A DNA stretch of 64,000 nt from Xenorhabdus cabanillasii (GCF_003386665.1 NZ_QTUB01000001.1:372001-436000); one strand, 5' to 3'; positions 1 through 11,902 are shown, counted from the first letter of the stretch. The notes: a model not told the origin generated them from the letters alone. Numbers and translations are program-made.

Positions 1-858
1 TTGGCGGGTGTAATCAAGTGAACCACACTGTTTCATCGTTGTAAGCACAGTGTCCAGCAAATGGCGGCCATTACCTTTTTCAATAGCTTCGCGGATCAGT
101 GCTGACTGTTCAGGCGTTCCGTGATTCATAGCATGTAATAGTGGGAGAGTAGGTTTACCTTCGTTTAAATCATCTCCGGTGTTTTTTCCAAGTGTATTAT
201 CATCGGAATCGTAGTCTAACAGGTCATCAATCAATTGAAATGCAGTACCAAGATAGCGACCATAATCACGTAGTGCTTCTTCTTGCTCCGGAGTTGCACC
301 AGACAAAATAGCGGCAGAATGCGCTGCTACTTCAAACAGACGTGCCGTTTTACTGTAAATTACGCACATATAGTCATCTTCTGAAATGTTCGGATCATTA
401 CAGTTCATCAACTGCATCACTTCACCTTCAGCGATAACATTCGTGGCGTCAGACATCAATTTCAGCACTCGCATAGAATTGAGGTCTGTCATCATCTGAA
501 ACGAGCGAGTATAGATAAAATCGCCAACCAGAACGCTGGCTGCATTGCCATACATAGCATTGGCAGTTGCTTTACCACGGCGCATATCGGACTCATCTAC
601 GACGTCATCATGGAGTAGGGTCGCTGTGTGAATAAATTCGATCAGGGCAGCAATTTTGATATGTTTCTTTCCCTCATAATGCAGTGCTTTACCAGCCAAC
701 ACTGCGATCATTGGGCGAATACGTTTACCACCGCCGCTGATAATGTAATAGCCAAGCTGGTTGATTAGCACTACATCAGAATTTAATTGGTTAAGAATTG
801 TTTCATTAACCGCTGCCATATCATCAGCTGTAAGTTTAATTATCGATTCTAAGTTCAT
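1..858 (-). CDS. ispB: Octaprenyl diphosphate synthase, 3' end outside the window
   Basis: IspB elongates farnesyl diphosphate with isopentenyl diphosphate to make the C40 side chain of ubiquinone and menaquinone. The reverse strand from the ATG at 858 reads MNLESIIKLTADDMAAVN, which follows the E. coli protein. Both Asp-rich motifs of trans-prenyltransferases are present (LLHDDVVDESD near residue 84 and LIDDLLDYD near residue 210). 286 codons lie in the window, against about 323 in the family, so roughly the last 37 residues are missing. The last readable residues (CGSLDYTRQ) match the E. coli C-terminal region. The gene is divergent from rplU, as in other enterics. Confidence 0.95.
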   Translation of the reverse strand, partial: MNLESIIKLTADDMAAVNETILNQLNSDVVLINQLGYYIISGGGKRIRPMIAVLAGKALHYEGKKHIKIAALIEFIHTATLLHDDVVDESDMRRGKATANAMYGNAASVLVGDFIYTRSFQMMTDLNSMRVLKLMSDATNVIAEGEVMQLMNCNDPNISEDDYMCVIYSKTARLFEVAAHSAAILSGATPEQEEALRDYGRYLGTAFQLIDDLLDYDSDDNTLGKNTGDDLNEGKPTLPLLHAMNHGTPEQSALIREAIEKGNGRHLLDTVLTTMKQCGSLDYTRQ

Positions 859-1108
859 GTTTTGGCTTCGGACTCTGATTGAGAGCTATGCTCATTAATT
901 AGTGTATCAATAGATATCGCGATATGTTGATTGTACTTGAAAAACCGTTCAAATAAATGACAATCGAAAAACTCGGCTTTTTTCTCCTCTGTTCTAATTC
1001 TGCTCTTGTCTTCCAAGAGGTTTTTGCGTAGAATTCGCGCCCTATTGTGAATATTTTATAGCGCGCTCTGGAAAGAATTTTAGGGAGTGCGCGGAAAGCG
1101 GAGTTTAT

Positions 1109-1417
1109 ATGTACGCGGTTTTCCAAAGTGGTGGTAAACAACACCGAGTAAGCGAAGGTCAAACTATTCGCTTGGAAAAGCTGGACATCGCAACAGGTGA
1201 AACTGTTGAGTTTGACCAGGTTCTGATGGTCGCTAATGGTGAAGACATCAAAATCGGCGCTCCAATCGTTGAAGGCGTTAAAGTTAAAGCTGAAGTTGTT
1301 GCGCACGGTCGTGGCGAGAAAGTTAAAATCGTTAAGTTTCGTCGTCGTAAACACAGCCGTAAGCAGCAGGGCCACCGTCAGTGGTTCACTGATGTTAAAA
1401 TCACTGGCATCGCTTAA
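1109..1417 (+). CDS. rplU: 50S ribosomal protein L21
   Basis: This is ribosomal protein bL21, which binds 23S rRNA in the large subunit. The 102-residue product starts [18 protein letters not shown] and ends [11 protein letters not shown], nearly the same as the 103-residue E. coli protein. The basic [16 protein letters not shown] segment near residue 75 is the rRNA-binding part. A purine-rich stretch (GCGGAAAGCGGAG) precedes the start. rpmA follows 20 nt later, so the two form the usual L21-L27 operon. Confidence 0.98.
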   Translation: MYAVFQSGGKQHRVSEGQTIRLEKLDIATGETVEFDQVLMVANGEDIKIGAPIVEGVKVKAEVVAHGRGEKVKIVKFRRRKHSRKQQGHRQWFTDVKITGIA

Positions 1418-1425
1418 GATATTAG

Positions 1426-2995
<1,570 letters not shown>

Positions 2996-3023
2996 ATTCT
3001 CACACCAGATATACAAATGATGG

Positions 3024-3054
3024 AAAAGGGCGTATTTGAAGCGCCCTTTTTTCT
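3024..3054 (+). terminator. Intrinsic terminator after obgE
   Basis: The stem AAAAGGGCG / CGCCCTTTT with a 9-nt loop is followed by TTCTT, 28 nt after the obgE stop. It lies between the convergent obgE and dacB and may serve both strands, because the 5' arm begins with an A run. Confidence 0.85.
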
Positions 3055-3077
3055 TATTCTCTTTGAAAGCATTTTCG

Positions 3078-4526
3078 TCAATTGTTTTTGTATAGCGACT
3101 TATATAAATGGCTTTCAAAACGGGTCAGAGGAACACGGCGCTGACGCTGATCTTCAGAAGAGACGGAGTAAGACGAAATAAATTGAACAAAAGCGATCTG
3201 TTGTCCGCTGGCAGTTTTCAGAAAGCCAGCAAGATTATATACACCTTGCAATGATCCTGTTTTCGCAAAAACTTTACCATTAACTCCAGCTTCATGCAGA
3301 CCGGGACGATAGGCTAATGTGCCATCATAACCTGCTTGTGGCAGCATGGAGATAAAATCCAATTCGTTATTGTGCTGGGCAATGAATTGTAAAATCTCCA
3401 TCATAGTGGAAGGAGTGATAAGATCATGGCGTGAGAGGCCGGAACCATCAACTAAGACAGTATTACCAAGATCAATACCTGCTTTTTGTTTTAAGATCTG
3501 ACGAACAGCATCAGAGCCGGAACGCCAGGTGCCGGGAACGTTAAAATAATAATGTCCCAGGGTGCGAAAAATGGTATCAGCTATCATATTATCTGACTTT
3601 TTCAGCATGATTCTGAGCAGGTCATGTAAAGGTGTTGATTGATTCAATGCGAGGATCTTTTCTGGCTGTTCAGGAAGCGATTGGCGTCGTAGATGGCCTT
3701 TTAACTCAATTCCAGCAAGATGTAGTTCATTTTTCAGAATAGCACCCACATAGCTTGCTCCATTCTGGATAGCAAATGCCAGTGGCAAGGGTTCACTACG
3801 TTGTGTCAGGCAGCCAGTCAGCGTATATCGGTTCAATTCTCCCGCAGTCACATCAAGTTCACAATACTTTGCTTCTGGAGCACCTTTCGCAAGTGTTTTT
3901 ACTTCACTGAATACGTTGACAGGATAATACGAAGGAACATGGACGGTGGCTAATGCATCAGATTGTTCAGCACTGTAGAGTAAGACTGAAAAACAATTTT
4001 TATCCACAATAGCAGCAGCAGGAGGGGCACTAAAACATTGCGTCATATCATTCCATACCCAGCCGGGTGCTTTATCGTGGCTGGAAAAAATGGAAATATC
4101 CATGATGAGATCACCATCAATCTGCTGTACACCAGACTGTTTTAACTTTTCTACCATATTGCGCAGTTGTGTGCGTGTTAACGATGGATCACCAACGAAA
4201 CGGGCGATAAGATTGCCCTTTAATCTGCCCTCTTCAACATTAGCGTCGCTTTCTAATGTAGTGACAAAACGGAAATCTTTGCCAAGCTGTAATAAGGCAG
4301 CTAATGCTGTCACAATTTTCTGAGTACTGGCAGGTAATGCCAATTGCTGTCCGTGATAATCAACGATAGGTGTTTTTTCGCCGACTTTCTGGGCGATAAA
4401 TGAAAAATTAGTTCCTGCTGGCAAATATTGGATATTTTCTTCAATTGAAGAGGCATTTGCACTGAAAATACTCAGGCTCAAACTGAGCATACAAGCTATT
4501 CTGCTGGTAATTTTTAAAAGAGCCAT
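3078..4526 (-). CDS. dacB: D-alanyl-D-alanine carboxypeptidase/endopeptidase PBP4
   Basis: PBP4 is a periplasmic class C low-molecular-mass penicillin-binding protein that trims pentapeptides and cleaves cross-links in peptidoglycan. The start at 4526 (MALLKITSRIACMLSLSLS) gives 482 residues with a signal peptide ending near ANA. An in-frame extension to 4622 adds a leader without secretion features and is rejected. The catalytic S67-T-Q-K70 motif, the SDN motif (KKSDNMIADT) and the KTG motif (FAKTGSLQG) are all present. The C-terminal end (FESHLYKSLYKNN) matches the E. coli protein. The gene faces obgE, as in E. coli. Confidence 0.95.
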   Translation of the reverse strand: MALLKITSRIACMLSLSLSIFSANASSIEENIQYLPAGTNFSFIAQKVGEKTPIVDYHGQQLALPASTQKIVTALAALLQLGKDFRFVTTLESDANVEEGRLKGNLIARFVGDPSLTRTQLRNMVEKLKQSGVQQIDGDLIMDISIFSSHDKAPGWVWNDMTQCFSAPPAAAIVDKNCFSVLLYSAEQSDALATVHVPSYYPVNVFSEVKTLAKGAPEAKYCELDVTAGELNRYTLTGCLTQRSEPLPLAFAIQNGASYVGAILKNELHLAGIELKGHLRRQSLPEQPEKILALNQSTPLHDLLRIMLKKSDNMIADTIFRTLGHYYFNVPGTWRSGSDAVRQILKQKAGIDLGNTVLVDGSGLSRHDLITPSTMMEILQFIAQHNNELDFISMLPQAGYDGTLAYRPGLHEAGVNGKVFAKTGSLQGVYNLAGFLKTASGQQIAFVQFISSYSVSSEDQRQRRVPLTRFESHLYKSLYKNN

Positions 4527-4841
4527 AGATCTCGCATATAAATGTGAATGTATTCCGATAATATTTGTATCAATAATACTAAGATGCAATTCAGGAAAAA
4601 GTAAACGATGATCCATCATCAACTCTACGTTAAAATGATAGATTAGCAGTTTAAATATGTATGTGAACTATCAGAGTATTCTGTAGTTTATACTCTTTTT
4701 ATTGTCTGAAAGCCCGCCTGATAGGGTGTGCTCATTGTGTTGTGGTCTATTGCAAGATACTGTTATTGCAAGAGAATTGATGCTATTGCAAAAATCAGGA
4801 AGATGTTGTCTGGGCTTAGGATTGATTTAGAGGTTTGATAA
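4527..4841. other. dacB-greA divergent intergenic region
   Basis: This 315-nt region separates the divergent dacB and greA starts and should hold both promoters. I see no coding potential. Its notable content is three copies of TATTGCAA (4748-4755, 4764-4771, 4784-4791) upstream of the greA ribosome-binding site. In E. coli the greA leader is long and gives rise to the sRNA GraL; no clear GraL-type hairpin is visible here. Confidence 0.6.
4748..4791 (+). repeat. Three direct TATTGCAA repeats in the greA leader
   Basis: TATTGCAA occurs at 4748, 4764 and 4784, with start-to-start spacing of 16 and 20 nt. The first two share the longer form TATTGCAAGA. Such spacing can suit a protein bound on related helix faces, but no regulator is recognised. 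Confidence 0.5.
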
Positions 4842-5318
4842 ATGAAACAAATTCCGATGACGGTACGTGGCGCAGATAAATTGCGCGAAGAATTAGAATA
4901 TCTGAAAAATGTACGTCGCCCTCAAATTATTACTGCAATCGCTGAGGCGCGTGAGCACGGTGACTTGAAAGAAAATGCTGAATATCACGCTGCTCGTGAG
5001 CAACAGGGATTCTGTGAAGGCCGTATTCAAGAAATTGAAGCTAAACTTTCTAATGCACAAGTGATCGATATCACTAAGATGACCAACAATGGCCGTGTGA
5101 TTTTTGGTGCAACGGTAACGGTGTTAAACGTTGATTCTGATGAAGAACAAACTTACCGCATTGTGGGGGATGATGAAGCGAATATCAAAGAAAACCTGCT
5201 GTCGGTTAACTCGCCTATTGCCCGTGGTTTAATTGGCAAAGAAGTGGATGACGTTGCTGTGATTGATACTCCGGGCGGAAAAGTGGAATATGAAGTTCTG
5301 AACGTTGAGTATATTTGA
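4842..5318 (+). CDS. greA: Transcription elongation factor GreA
   Basis: GreA enters the RNA polymerase secondary channel and stimulates cleavage of backtracked transcripts. The product has 158 residues, the family length. The N-terminal coiled-coil hairpin carries the acidic tip ([16 protein letters not shown], near residues 39-54), with the conserved D and E that coordinate the catalytic magnesium. The C-terminal FKBP-like domain includes [19 protein letters not shown] site precedes the ATG. Confidence 0.97.
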   Translation: MKQIPMTVRGADKLREELEYLKNVRRPQIITAIAEAREHGDLKENAEYHAAREQQGFCEGRIQEIEAKLSNAQVIDITKMTNNGRVIFGATVTVLNVDSDEEQTYRIVGDDEANIKENLLSVNSPIARGLIGKEVDDVAVIDTPGGKVEYEVLNVEYI

Positions 5319-5342
5319 TATTCAATTTAAAGGTCGAGTCAA

Positions 5343-5367
5343 CCTTCCCGCTCATAGGGCGGGAAGG
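5343..5367 (+). repeat. Hairpin after greA without a U-tract
   Basis: A perfect 9-bp inverted repeat, CCTTCCCGC / GCGGGAAGG, with a 7-nt loop lies 25 nt after the greA stop. No T run follows, so it may protect the mRNA 3' end rather than terminate. The terminator proper is at 5406-5430. Confidence 0.6.
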
Positions 5368-5405
5368 GGCATAGAAAACAGCTATTATATGTTGATGATG
5401 GAAAT

Positions 5406-5430
5406 AAAAAGGCCTGATTTGGCCTTTTTT
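5406..5430. terminator. Bidirectional terminator between greA and yhbY
   Basis: AAAAAGGCC / GGCCTTTTT with a 6-nt loop has A and T tracts on both sides. It lies between the convergent greA and yhbY and can stop transcripts from either direction. Confidence 0.85.
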
Positions 5431-5469
5431 ATCATGGTAGAATGGCACTTTTGTATAAGTATGTTGAGA

Positions 5470-5763
5470 TTATTTCGGTAAACTAATCTTGCGCTCTTCC
5501 GATGGGCGGTAGAGAACTAGCATTTTTCCAATAATTTGCACATTATATGCGCCAGTTTCACGAACAATAGCTTCTGCGATCAAAGTTTTGATTTCACGGT
5601 CTTCGCCTGCAACCTTGACTTTGATAAGCTCGTGATGCGAAAGGGTTTGTTCGATTTCGGCCAATACGCCTTCAGTCAGTCCGTTGTTACCGATCATAAC
5701 GACAGGCTTTAATGAATGAGCGAGACTTTTCAGGTATTGCACTTGTTTCTTGTTAAGAGTCAT
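5470..5763 (-). CDS. yhbY: CRM-domain ribosome assembly RNA-binding protein YhbY
   Basis: YhbY is a small CRM-domain protein associated with pre-50S ribosomal particles. The 97-residue product begins MTLNKKQVQYLKSLAHSLKP and contains the conserved GNNGLTEGVLAEIEQ loop (residues 23-37) that resembles the GxxG RNA-binding loop of KH domains. It is convergent with greA and divergent from rlmE, as in E. coli. Confidence 0.95.
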   Translation of the reverse strand: MTLNKKQVQYLKSLAHSLKPVVMIGNNGLTEGVLAEIEQTLSHHELIKVKVAGEDREIKTLIAEAIVRETGAYNVQIIGKMLVLYRPSEERKISLPK

Positions 5764-5896
5764 CGTTTTTTTGCTTAGTTGGGATTGAAAACGACATATT
5801 CTACCGCCATCTCCTAACTATCACCATAAGTGTGTGGTGTGGTTTGATAAGAGAATGCAAAAATAGGGCTCTCTATTAGTATAGTTGGAAAGAACA

Positions 5897-6526
5897 ATGG
5901 CCAATAAAAAACGCTCAGCAAGCTCAAGTCGCTGGTTACAGGAACATTTTAGTGATAAATATGTTCTTCAGGCGCAGAAAAAAGGGCTTCGCTCCCGCGC
6001 TTGGTTTAAACTTGATGAGATACAGCAAAGCGACAAAATCTTTAAACTGGGCATGACCGTTGTTGATTTAGGCGCTGCCCCAGGTGGGTGGTCTCAGTAC
6101 GTAGTCAGTCAGATTGGTGATCGTGGTCGGGTAATTGCCTGTGATCTTTTGCCGATGGATCCCATTGTCGGAGTTGATTTCCTACAGGGGGACTTCCGTG
6201 ATGAATTTGTATTGAAAACATTGTTTGAGAGAGTTGGTGATAATAAAGTCCAGGTCGTCATGTCGGATATGGCTCCCAATATGAGTGGAACCCCCGCGGT
6301 CGATATTCCTCGATCCATGTATCTGGTTGAGTTAGCGTTGGATATGTGTCGTGATGTGCTGGCCCCTGGGGGTAGTTTTATCGTCAAAGTGTTTCAGGGA
6401 GAGGGCTTTGATGAGTACCTGAGGGAAATACGCTCCCTTTTTACGAAAGTCAAAATTCGTAAACCAGACGCTTCGCGGGCACGATCACGTGAAGTATACA
6501 TTGTAGCGACAGGGCGGAAAGTGTAG
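5897..6526 (+). CDS. rlmE: 23S rRNA 2'-O-methyltransferase RlmE
   Basis: RlmE (FtsJ/RrmJ) methylates the 2'-O of U2552 in the 23S rRNA A-loop using S-adenosylmethionine. The ATG at 5897 ([22 protein letters not shown]) gives 209 residues, identical in length to E. coli; the TTG at 5885 is a less likely start. The SAM-binding motif [13 protein letters not shown] lies near residues 56-68, and the K-D-K-E catalytic tetrad context is intact ([32 protein letters not shown]). It is followed by ftsH. Confidence 0.96.
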   Translation: MANKKRSASSSRWLQEHFSDKYVLQAQKKGLRSRAWFKLDEIQQSDKIFKLGMTVVDLGAAPGGWSQYVVSQIGDRGRVIACDLLPMDPIVGVDFLQGDFRDEFVLKTLFERVGDNKVQVVMSDMAPNMSGTPAVDIPRSMYLVELALDMCRDVLAPGGSFIVKVFQGEGFDEYLREIRSLFTKVKIRKPDASRARSREVYIVATGRKV

Positions 6527-6573
6527 TACCCTGCTGCTATTTGTTAACACAGTTGTAATATGAGGTTAATCCC

Positions 6574-8499
6574 TTGAGTGACATGGCGAAAAACCTGATT
6601 CTCTGGTTAGTCATCGCAGTTGTCTTGATGTTATTGTTCCAGAGTTTTGGTCCCGGCGATTCCAGTGGTCGTAGGGTGGATTACTCGAACTTCATCAGTG
6701 AGTTATCACATAATCAAATCAGTGAAGTACGTATTTCGGGTCGTGACATTGATTTCACTAAGAAAGACAACGGTGGAAAATATAGCACGTATATGCCAGT
6801 TCAGGATGAGAAGCTGCTGGATACGCTGCTCAACAAACAGGTAAAAGTTGTTGGTGAACCACCAGAGCAACAAGGCCTGTTAGCGACTCTCTTTATTTCA
6901 TGGTTCCCAATGCTACTGCTGATTGGCGTTTGGATCTTCTTTATGCGCCAAATGCAAGGTGGTGGCGGTAAAGGAGCGATGTCTTTCGGTAAAAGCAAAG
7001 CCCGTATGTTAACGGAAGATCAGATCAAAACCACGTTTGCTGATGTTGCTGGTTGTGATGAAGCAAAAGAAGAAGTGGGTGAATTGGTGGAATACCTACG
7101 TGAACCCGGCCGTTTCCAGAAACTAGGTGGTAAGATCCCGAAAGGTATCCTGATGGTAGGGCCTCCGGGTACAGGTAAGACCTTGCTGGCGAAAGCAATC
7201 GCAGGTGAGGCTAAAGTACCATTCTTCACCATTTCTGGTTCTGATTTTGTTGAAATGTTTGTTGGTGTTGGTGCTTCTCGTGTTCGTGACATGTTTGAAC
7301 AAGCGAAGAAAGCCGCTCCTTGTATTATCTTTATCGACGAAATTGATGCCGTAGGGCGCCAACGTGGTGCTGGTTTGGGTGGTGGACACGATGAACGTGA
7401 ACAAACGTTGAACCAGATGCTGGTTGAAATGGATGGCTTTGAAGGTAACGAAGGCATTATCGTTATCGCTGCAACTAACCGTCCTGATGTTCTGGATCCT
7501 GCTCTGTTGCGTCCGGGCCGTTTCGACCGTCAGGTTGTCGTTGGTCTGCCAGATGTCCGCGGTCGTGAACAGATTCTAAAAGTTCATATGCGCCGTATTC
7601 CATTGGATATTGACATTGATGCTTCCATTATTGCCCGTGGTACACCCGGTTTCTCTGGTGCGGATTTAGCAAACTTGGTTAACGAAGCAGCTTTGTTTGC
7701 CGCTCGTGGCAACAGACGTGTCGTATCTATGGTGGAATTTGAGAAGGCAAAAGATAAGATCATGATGGGTGCAGAGCGCCGTTCAATGGTCATGACAGAA
7801 GAGCAGAAAGAATCTACCGCTTACCACGAAGCAGGACATGCCATCATTGGCCGTCTGGTTCCTGAGCATGATCCTGTCCATAAAGTGACAATCATTCCCC
7901 GTGGCCGCGCGTTGGGTGTAACTTTCTTCTTGCCAGAAGGTGATCAAATCAGTGCCAGCCGTCAGAAATTAGAAAGTCAGATTTCTACTTTATATGGTGG
8001 TCGTCTCGCAGAAGAGATCATCTACGGCCCAGATAATGTTTCTACGGGTGCTTCCAATGATATTAAAGTGGCGACATCCATTGCCCGTAACATGGTGACA
8101 CAATGGGGCTTCTCGGAAAAACTGGGTCCACTGTTGTATGCGGAAGAAGAAGGCGAAGTTTTCCTTGGTCGTTCTGTGGCTAAGGCAAAACACATGTCGG
8201 AAGATACCGCACGTTTAATTGATCAAGAAGTGAAAGTTATCATTGATCGCAACTACCAGCGTGCACGTCAGATTCTGATGGATAATCTGGATATCTTGCA
8301 TTCAATGAAAGATGCTTTGATGAAGTACGAAACCATTGATGCGCCTCAGATTGATGACCTGATGAACCGCACTACAGTCCGTCCACCGGCAGGTTGGGAA
8401 GGTGATAACGATAATGGCGGTAATAGCAGTAATAATCGTCAGAATACACCTTCTCAGCAGCAGGCTACGAAACCTGTGGATGGTAATCCAACTGCATAA
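6574..8499 (+). CDS. ftsH: ATP-dependent zinc metalloprotease FtsH
   Basis: FtsH is the membrane-anchored AAA+ protease that degrades LpxC, sigma-32 and misassembled membrane proteins. The TTG start at 6574 ([16 protein letters not shown]) is favoured by a GAGG about 10 nt upstream; an ATG four codons in is possible. The 641-residue protein has two membrane segments (near 10-26 and 105-125) enclosing a periplasmic domain. The AAA module carries [14 protein letters not shown] and the second region of homology. The zinc motif HEAGH lies near 418-422. The Gly/Asn/Gln-rich tail is variable. rlmE lies just upstream, as in E. coli. Confidence 0.97.
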   Translation: MSDMAKNLILWLVIAVVLMLLFQSFGPGDSSGRRVDYSNFISELSHNQISEVRISGRDIDFTKKDNGGKYSTYMPVQDEKLLDTLLNKQVKVVGEPPEQQGLLATLFISWFPMLLLIGVWIFFMRQMQGGGGKGAMSFGKSKARMLTEDQIKTTFADVAGCDEAKEEVGELVEYLREPGRFQKLGGKIPKGILMVGPPGTGKTLLAKAIAGEAKVPFFTISGSDFVEMFVGVGASRVRDMFEQAKKAAPCIIFIDEIDAVGRQRGAGLGGGHDEREQTLNQMLVEMDGFEGNEGIIVIAATNRPDVLDPALLRPGRFDRQVVVGLPDVRGREQILKVHMRRIPLDIDIDASIIARGTPGFSGADLANLVNEAALFAARGNRRVVSMVEFEKAKDKIMMGAERRSMVMTEEQKESTAYHEAGHAIIGRLVPEHDPVHKVTIIPRGRALGVTFFLPEGDQISASRQKLESQISTLYGGRLAEEIIYGPDNVSTGASNDIKVATSIARNMVTQWGFSEKLGPLLYAEEEGEVFLGRSVAKAKHMSEDTARLIDQEVKVIIDRNYQRARQILMDNLDILHSMKDALMKYETIDAPQIDDLMNRTTVRPPAGWEGDNDNGGNSSNNRQNTPSQQQATKPVDGNPTA

Positions 8500-8564
8500 T
8501 CTATTCAAACCAAGGGCAATCATTGATAGAAGGTTGCCTCTGGTTTTGACAGACCGTACTTACT

Positions 8565-8592
8565 AAACCCCAGGTTTGTCCTGGGGTTTTTA
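8565..8592 (+). terminator. Intrinsic terminator between ftsH and folP
   Basis: A 10-bp stem AAACCCCAGG / CCTGGGGTTT with a 5-nt loop is followed by T residues, ending 20 nt before the folP start. It can end most ftsH transcripts while allowing some readthrough to folP-glmM. Confidence 0.8.
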
Positions 8593-8611
8593 ACATTAAG
8601 GCCCCCCAGCG

Positions 8612-9457
8612 ATGAAACTGACAGCCAGAGGCAGTATTCTTGACCTTTCCCATCCGCAAGTCATGGGAATTCTGAATGTTACCCCTGATTCCTTTTCAGA
8701 TGGTGGTACTCACAGTACCCTTGATGCGGCACTACAACATGCCGCCAGAATGATTGAAGAAGGAGCCACTATTATTGATGTTGGTGGCGAATCAACGCGT
8801 CCCGGTGCTGATGATGTCAGTGAGCAGGAAGAACTAGATCGTGTTGTACCTGTAATAGAATCTTTGGCGCAGCGTTTTAAGGTGTGGATCTCTGTTGATA
8901 CGTCAAAAGCTATCGTCATGCAGGAAGCTGCCAAAGCAGGGGCGCATATCATTAATGACATCCGTTCATTGCAGGAGCCGGGTGCACTAGAGACAGCGGT
9001 AAAAACAGAGTTGCCAGTTTGTTTAATGCACATGCAGGGGCAACCCCGAACAATGCAGGTAGAACCTCACTACGAGAATGTTGTGGTAGAAGTCAAAACA
9101 TATCTAGAAGCGCAGATTGAACGCTGTGTTGCGGCAGGCATTAAAAGAAACAAGCTGATGATAGATCCGGGATTCGGTTTTGGTAAGAATTTATCACATA
9201 ATTATCAATTATTGGCTCATTTGAAAGAGCTCCATCATCTTGGTCTGCCGATTCTGGCTGGTATGTCACGCAAGTCCATGATTGGTCAGTTACTCCATGT
9301 CCCTCCACAGGAGAGAGTAACGGGAAGTGTTGCTTGCTCTGTCATTGCGGCTATGCAGGGAGCTCAGATTATTCGTGTGCATGATGTAAAAGAAACGGTG
9401 CAGGCAATGCAGATTGTTCAGGCAACCTTGTCAGAGAAGACGATTTTTCGTCAGTAG
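8612..9457 (+). CDS. folP: Dihydropteroate synthase
   Basis: FolP condenses p-aminobenzoate with dihydropterin pyrophosphate in folate synthesis and is the sulfonamide target. The 281-residue product has the family signatures MGILNVTPDSFSDGG (residues 19-33) and GGESTRPGAD, the conserved DPGFGFGK, and the late GMSRKSMIG segment that contacts pterin. It lies between ftsH and glmM, as in E. coli. Confidence 0.96.
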   Translation: MKLTARGSILDLSHPQVMGILNVTPDSFSDGGTHSTLDAALQHAARMIEEGATIIDVGGESTRPGADDVSEQEELDRVVPVIESLAQRFKVWISVDTSKAIVMQEAAKAGAHIINDIRSLQEPGALETAVKTELPVCLMHMQGQPRTMQVEPHYENVVVEVKTYLEAQIERCVAAGIKRNKLMIDPGFGFGKNLSHNYQLLAHLKELHHLGLPILAGMSRKSMIGQLLHVPPQERVTGSVACSVIAAMQGAQIIRVHDVKETVQAMQIVQATLSEKTIFRQ

Positions 9458-9535
9458 TGAATCCCGCCGGAAAAATAATCAGCAATACGCAGATTGTGAA
9501 CAAAGAATACGTTCAGCAAAGGAAGAAAGAAATTT

Positions 9536-10867
9536 ATGAGTAACCGTAAATATTTTGGTACTGATGGTATCCGTGGCAAAGTCGGTAACAGTCCGATTAC
9601 CCCTGATTTTGTTTTAAAACTTGGTTGGGCCGCGGGTAAAGTACTGGCGCGTCATGGTTCTCGCAAAATTATTATTGGTAAAGATACCCGTATTTCTGGC
9701 TACATGCTGGAATCTGCTTTGGAGGCAGGGCTGGCAGCCGCTGGGCTATCAGCATCGTTTACTGGCCCGATGCCGACACCAGCCGTAGCATACCTGACGC
9801 GCACTTTCCGCGCTGAAGCGGGAATTGTTATTTCAGCTTCTCATAATCCTTATTATGATAATGGTATTAAATTCTTCTCCATTGATGGCACCAAACTTCC
9901 TGATGATGTGGAAGAAGCAATTGAAGCCGAAATGGAAAAACCGCTGACCTGTGTAGAATCTGCCGAATTAGGGCGTGCTAATCGTATCGTTGATGCGGCA
10001 GGCCGTTATATCGAATTCTGTAAAGGCACATTCCCTAGTGAACAAAGTCTAAATGGATTAAAAATTGTATTGGATTGTGCTAATGGTGCTACCTACCATA
10101 TCGCACCGAATGTTCTCAGAGAGTTGGGTGCTGATGTGATAACCATTGGTTGTGAGCCAAATGGTATCAATATCAATGAAGAATGCGGTGCGACAGATGT
10201 CCGGCTATTGCAGAAATGGGTTTTGGAAGAGCAGGCAAATGTCGGTTTGGCATTTGATGGTGATGGTGATCGGATAATCATGGTTGATCATTTGGGTCAG
10301 AAAGTGGATGGAGACCAGATACTTTACATCATCGCACGTGAAGCATTGCGGCAAGGACAACTGCGCGGTGGTGCAGTGGGAACTTTGATGAGCAATATGG
10401 GATTGGAGTTGGCGTTGAAACAGCTTGGTATTCCATTTGAACGTGCCAAAGTTGGTGACCGTTATGTACTGGAGAAATTGCAGGAAAAAGGCTGGCGTTT
10501 AGGCGCAGAAAATTCAGGCCATATCATATTACTGGATAAAACCACAACAGGTGATGGTATTGTTGCTGGTTTGCAGGTATTAAGTGCTATGGTACGCAAC
10601 AATATGAGTCTGCATGATCTGTGCAGTGGCATGAAATTGTTACCACAAGTGTTGGTCAATGTTCGTTTTAGTGGTGATAACGATCCTTTGCAATCAGAAC
10701 GAGTACTCGAAGTTGTTAAAGAAGTTGAAGCTGCGTTAGATGGTCGTGGTCGAGTACTGTTACGCAAATCGGGCACTGAGCCACTGATCCGTGTGATGGT
10801 AGAAGGTGAAGATGAGGAACAGGTTACGGCACTGGCGCATCGTATCGCAGATGCTGTGAAAAAATAG
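9536..10867 (+). CDS. glmM: Phosphoglucosamine mutase
   Basis: GlmM converts glucosamine-6-phosphate to glucosamine-1-phosphate, the precursor of UDP-GlcNAc for peptidoglycan and LPS. The 443 residues include the phosphoserine loop [16 protein letters not shown] near residue 100, the metal-binding loop DGDGDR near 242, and the C-terminal phosphate-binding loop [21 protein letters not shown] site precedes the ATG. It follows folP by 78 nt. Confidence 0.97.
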   Translation: MSNRKYFGTDGIRGKVGNSPITPDFVLKLGWAAGKVLARHGSRKIIIGKDTRISGYMLESALEAGLAAAGLSASFTGPMPTPAVAYLTRTFRAEAGIVISASHNPYYDNGIKFFSIDGTKLPDDVEEAIEAEMEKPLTCVESAELGRANRIVDAAGRYIEFCKGTFPSEQSLNGLKIVLDCANGATYHIAPNVLRELGADVITIGCEPNGININEECGATDVRLLQKWVLEEQANVGLAFDGDGDRIIMVDHLGQKVDGDQILYIIAREALRQGQLRGGAVGTLMSNMGLELALKQLGIPFERAKVGDRYVLEKLQEKGWRLGAENSGHIILLDKTTTGDGIVAGLQVLSAMVRNNMSLHDLCSGMKLLPQVLVNVRFSGDNDPLQSERVLEVVKEVEAALDGRGRVLLRKSGTEPLIRVMVEGEDEEQVTALAHRIADAVKK

Positions 10868-10949
10868 TCTGATTTGCTGATTTTTTCTTCGATCGGCATC
10901 AGTATTTGAAATTAACCTTGCTTGTCTGAAACGCTTTGGTTAGTATTCA

Positions 10950-10990
10950 CACCCGCTCAATCAGTTAATTTTTTTAATTTTGGGCGGGTG
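10950..10990 (+). repeat. Hairpin in the glmM-secG gap
   Basis: CACCCGC and GCGGGTG form a 7-bp inverted repeat around an AT-rich loop of 27 nt that itself contains AATT and TTAATT complementary tracts. It may be a terminator for glmM or a leader structure for secG; its role cannot be decided from sequence alone. Confidence 0.4.
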
Positions 10991-11064
10991 ATGCAGTATA
11001 ACGTTACCATAGTTATGACGTTACCAAAGTTATGGCAAATCCCACGAGGAAACGGGTACAACAT

Positions 11065-11412
11065 ATGTATGAAGCTCTTTTAGGTATATTCTTGCTGGTC
11101 GGTATCGGGCTAATTGCTCTGGTTCTGCTACAGCAGGGGAAAGGTGCTGATATGGGTGCTTCGTTTGGTGCGGGTGCGTCTGCAACAATATTTGGTTCAT
11201 CGGGTTCTGCGAATTTTATGACCCGTATGACAGCGGTTTTTGCAACACTGTTTTTTGTTATCAGTTTGGTGCTGGGTAATATGACCAGTAACAGAACTGG
11301 TTCAAGCGGTAAGTGGGAAAATATTGCTGAACCTGCACAAGTTGAGAAACAAATAGAAGTTCCCGTAGTGCCAGCGAAGCCAACTAAACCGAATAGTGAT
11401 ATCCCGCAGTAA
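11065..11412 (+). CDS. secG: Protein-export membrane protein SecG
   Basis: SecG is the small accessory subunit of the SecYEG translocon in the inner membrane. The start at 11065 (MYEALLGIFLLVGIGLIALV) matches E. coli; an in-frame ATG at 11032 would add 11 polar residues. The 115-residue product has two membrane helices (about 3-22 and 53-72) joined by the conserved QQGKGADMGASFGAGAS loop, and a Pro/Lys-rich tail ending SDIPQ. tRNA-Leu follows, as in E. coli. Confidence 0.93.
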   Translation: MYEALLGIFLLVGIGLIALVLLQQGKGADMGASFGAGASATIFGSSGSANFMTRMTAVFATLFFVISLVLGNMTSNRTGSSGKWENIAEPAQVEKQIEVPVVPAKPTKPNSDIPQ

Positions 11413-11525
11413 CTTTCGCTAGAAAGCTTTCGGTAAAAAGAATAGTCAGTAAAAGAATTAAAGTAGGGTTGTTGATTTAAGCGGTTAGTATCTTAACAGG
11501 TTAAGATAACAGTTCTACAATCAGT

Positions 11526-11615
11526 GCCGAGGTGGTGAAATTGGTATACACGCTACCTTGAGGTGGTAGTGCCTAAACAACGGGCGTACGGGTTCAAGTC
11601 CCGTCCTCGGCACCA
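11526..11615 (+). tRNA. leuU: tRNA-Leu (anticodon GAG)
   Basis: The 7-bp acceptor stem GCCGAGG / CCTCGGC, discriminator A and encoded CCA frame a class II tRNA with a long variable arm. The anticodon GAG is at 11560-11562 in the loop CTTGAGG, and the T arm reads GGGTTCAAGTCCC. It closely matches E. coli leuU and has the same position after secG. Confidence 0.97.
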
Positions 11616-11673
11616 TTAGTCTAGAAACTTGCGTTTTTAGTGTTATCAGCGTAAGATTTGCCACGTTTTCGAA

Positions 11674-11750
<77 letters not shown>

Positions 11751-11902
11751 CTTCTTAACAACATATACTCTTTCAAATAGTTATGATTTAGCAGCCTAGG
11801 ATATCAATCCTGATTTGACAGGTTGCTTCCAGAGGTATAGCTTTGAGAGATATAAAAGAAGTTGGTTGAGACCACTGGCAGTAAATAGGGTCCAGTTGCA
11901 TA

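Noticed and set aside
5500..5515. GGCGGTAGAG, an ops-like sequence
   Set aside because: It lies inside the coding region of yhbY on the opposite strand and lacks the last conserved positions; there is no operon leader there.
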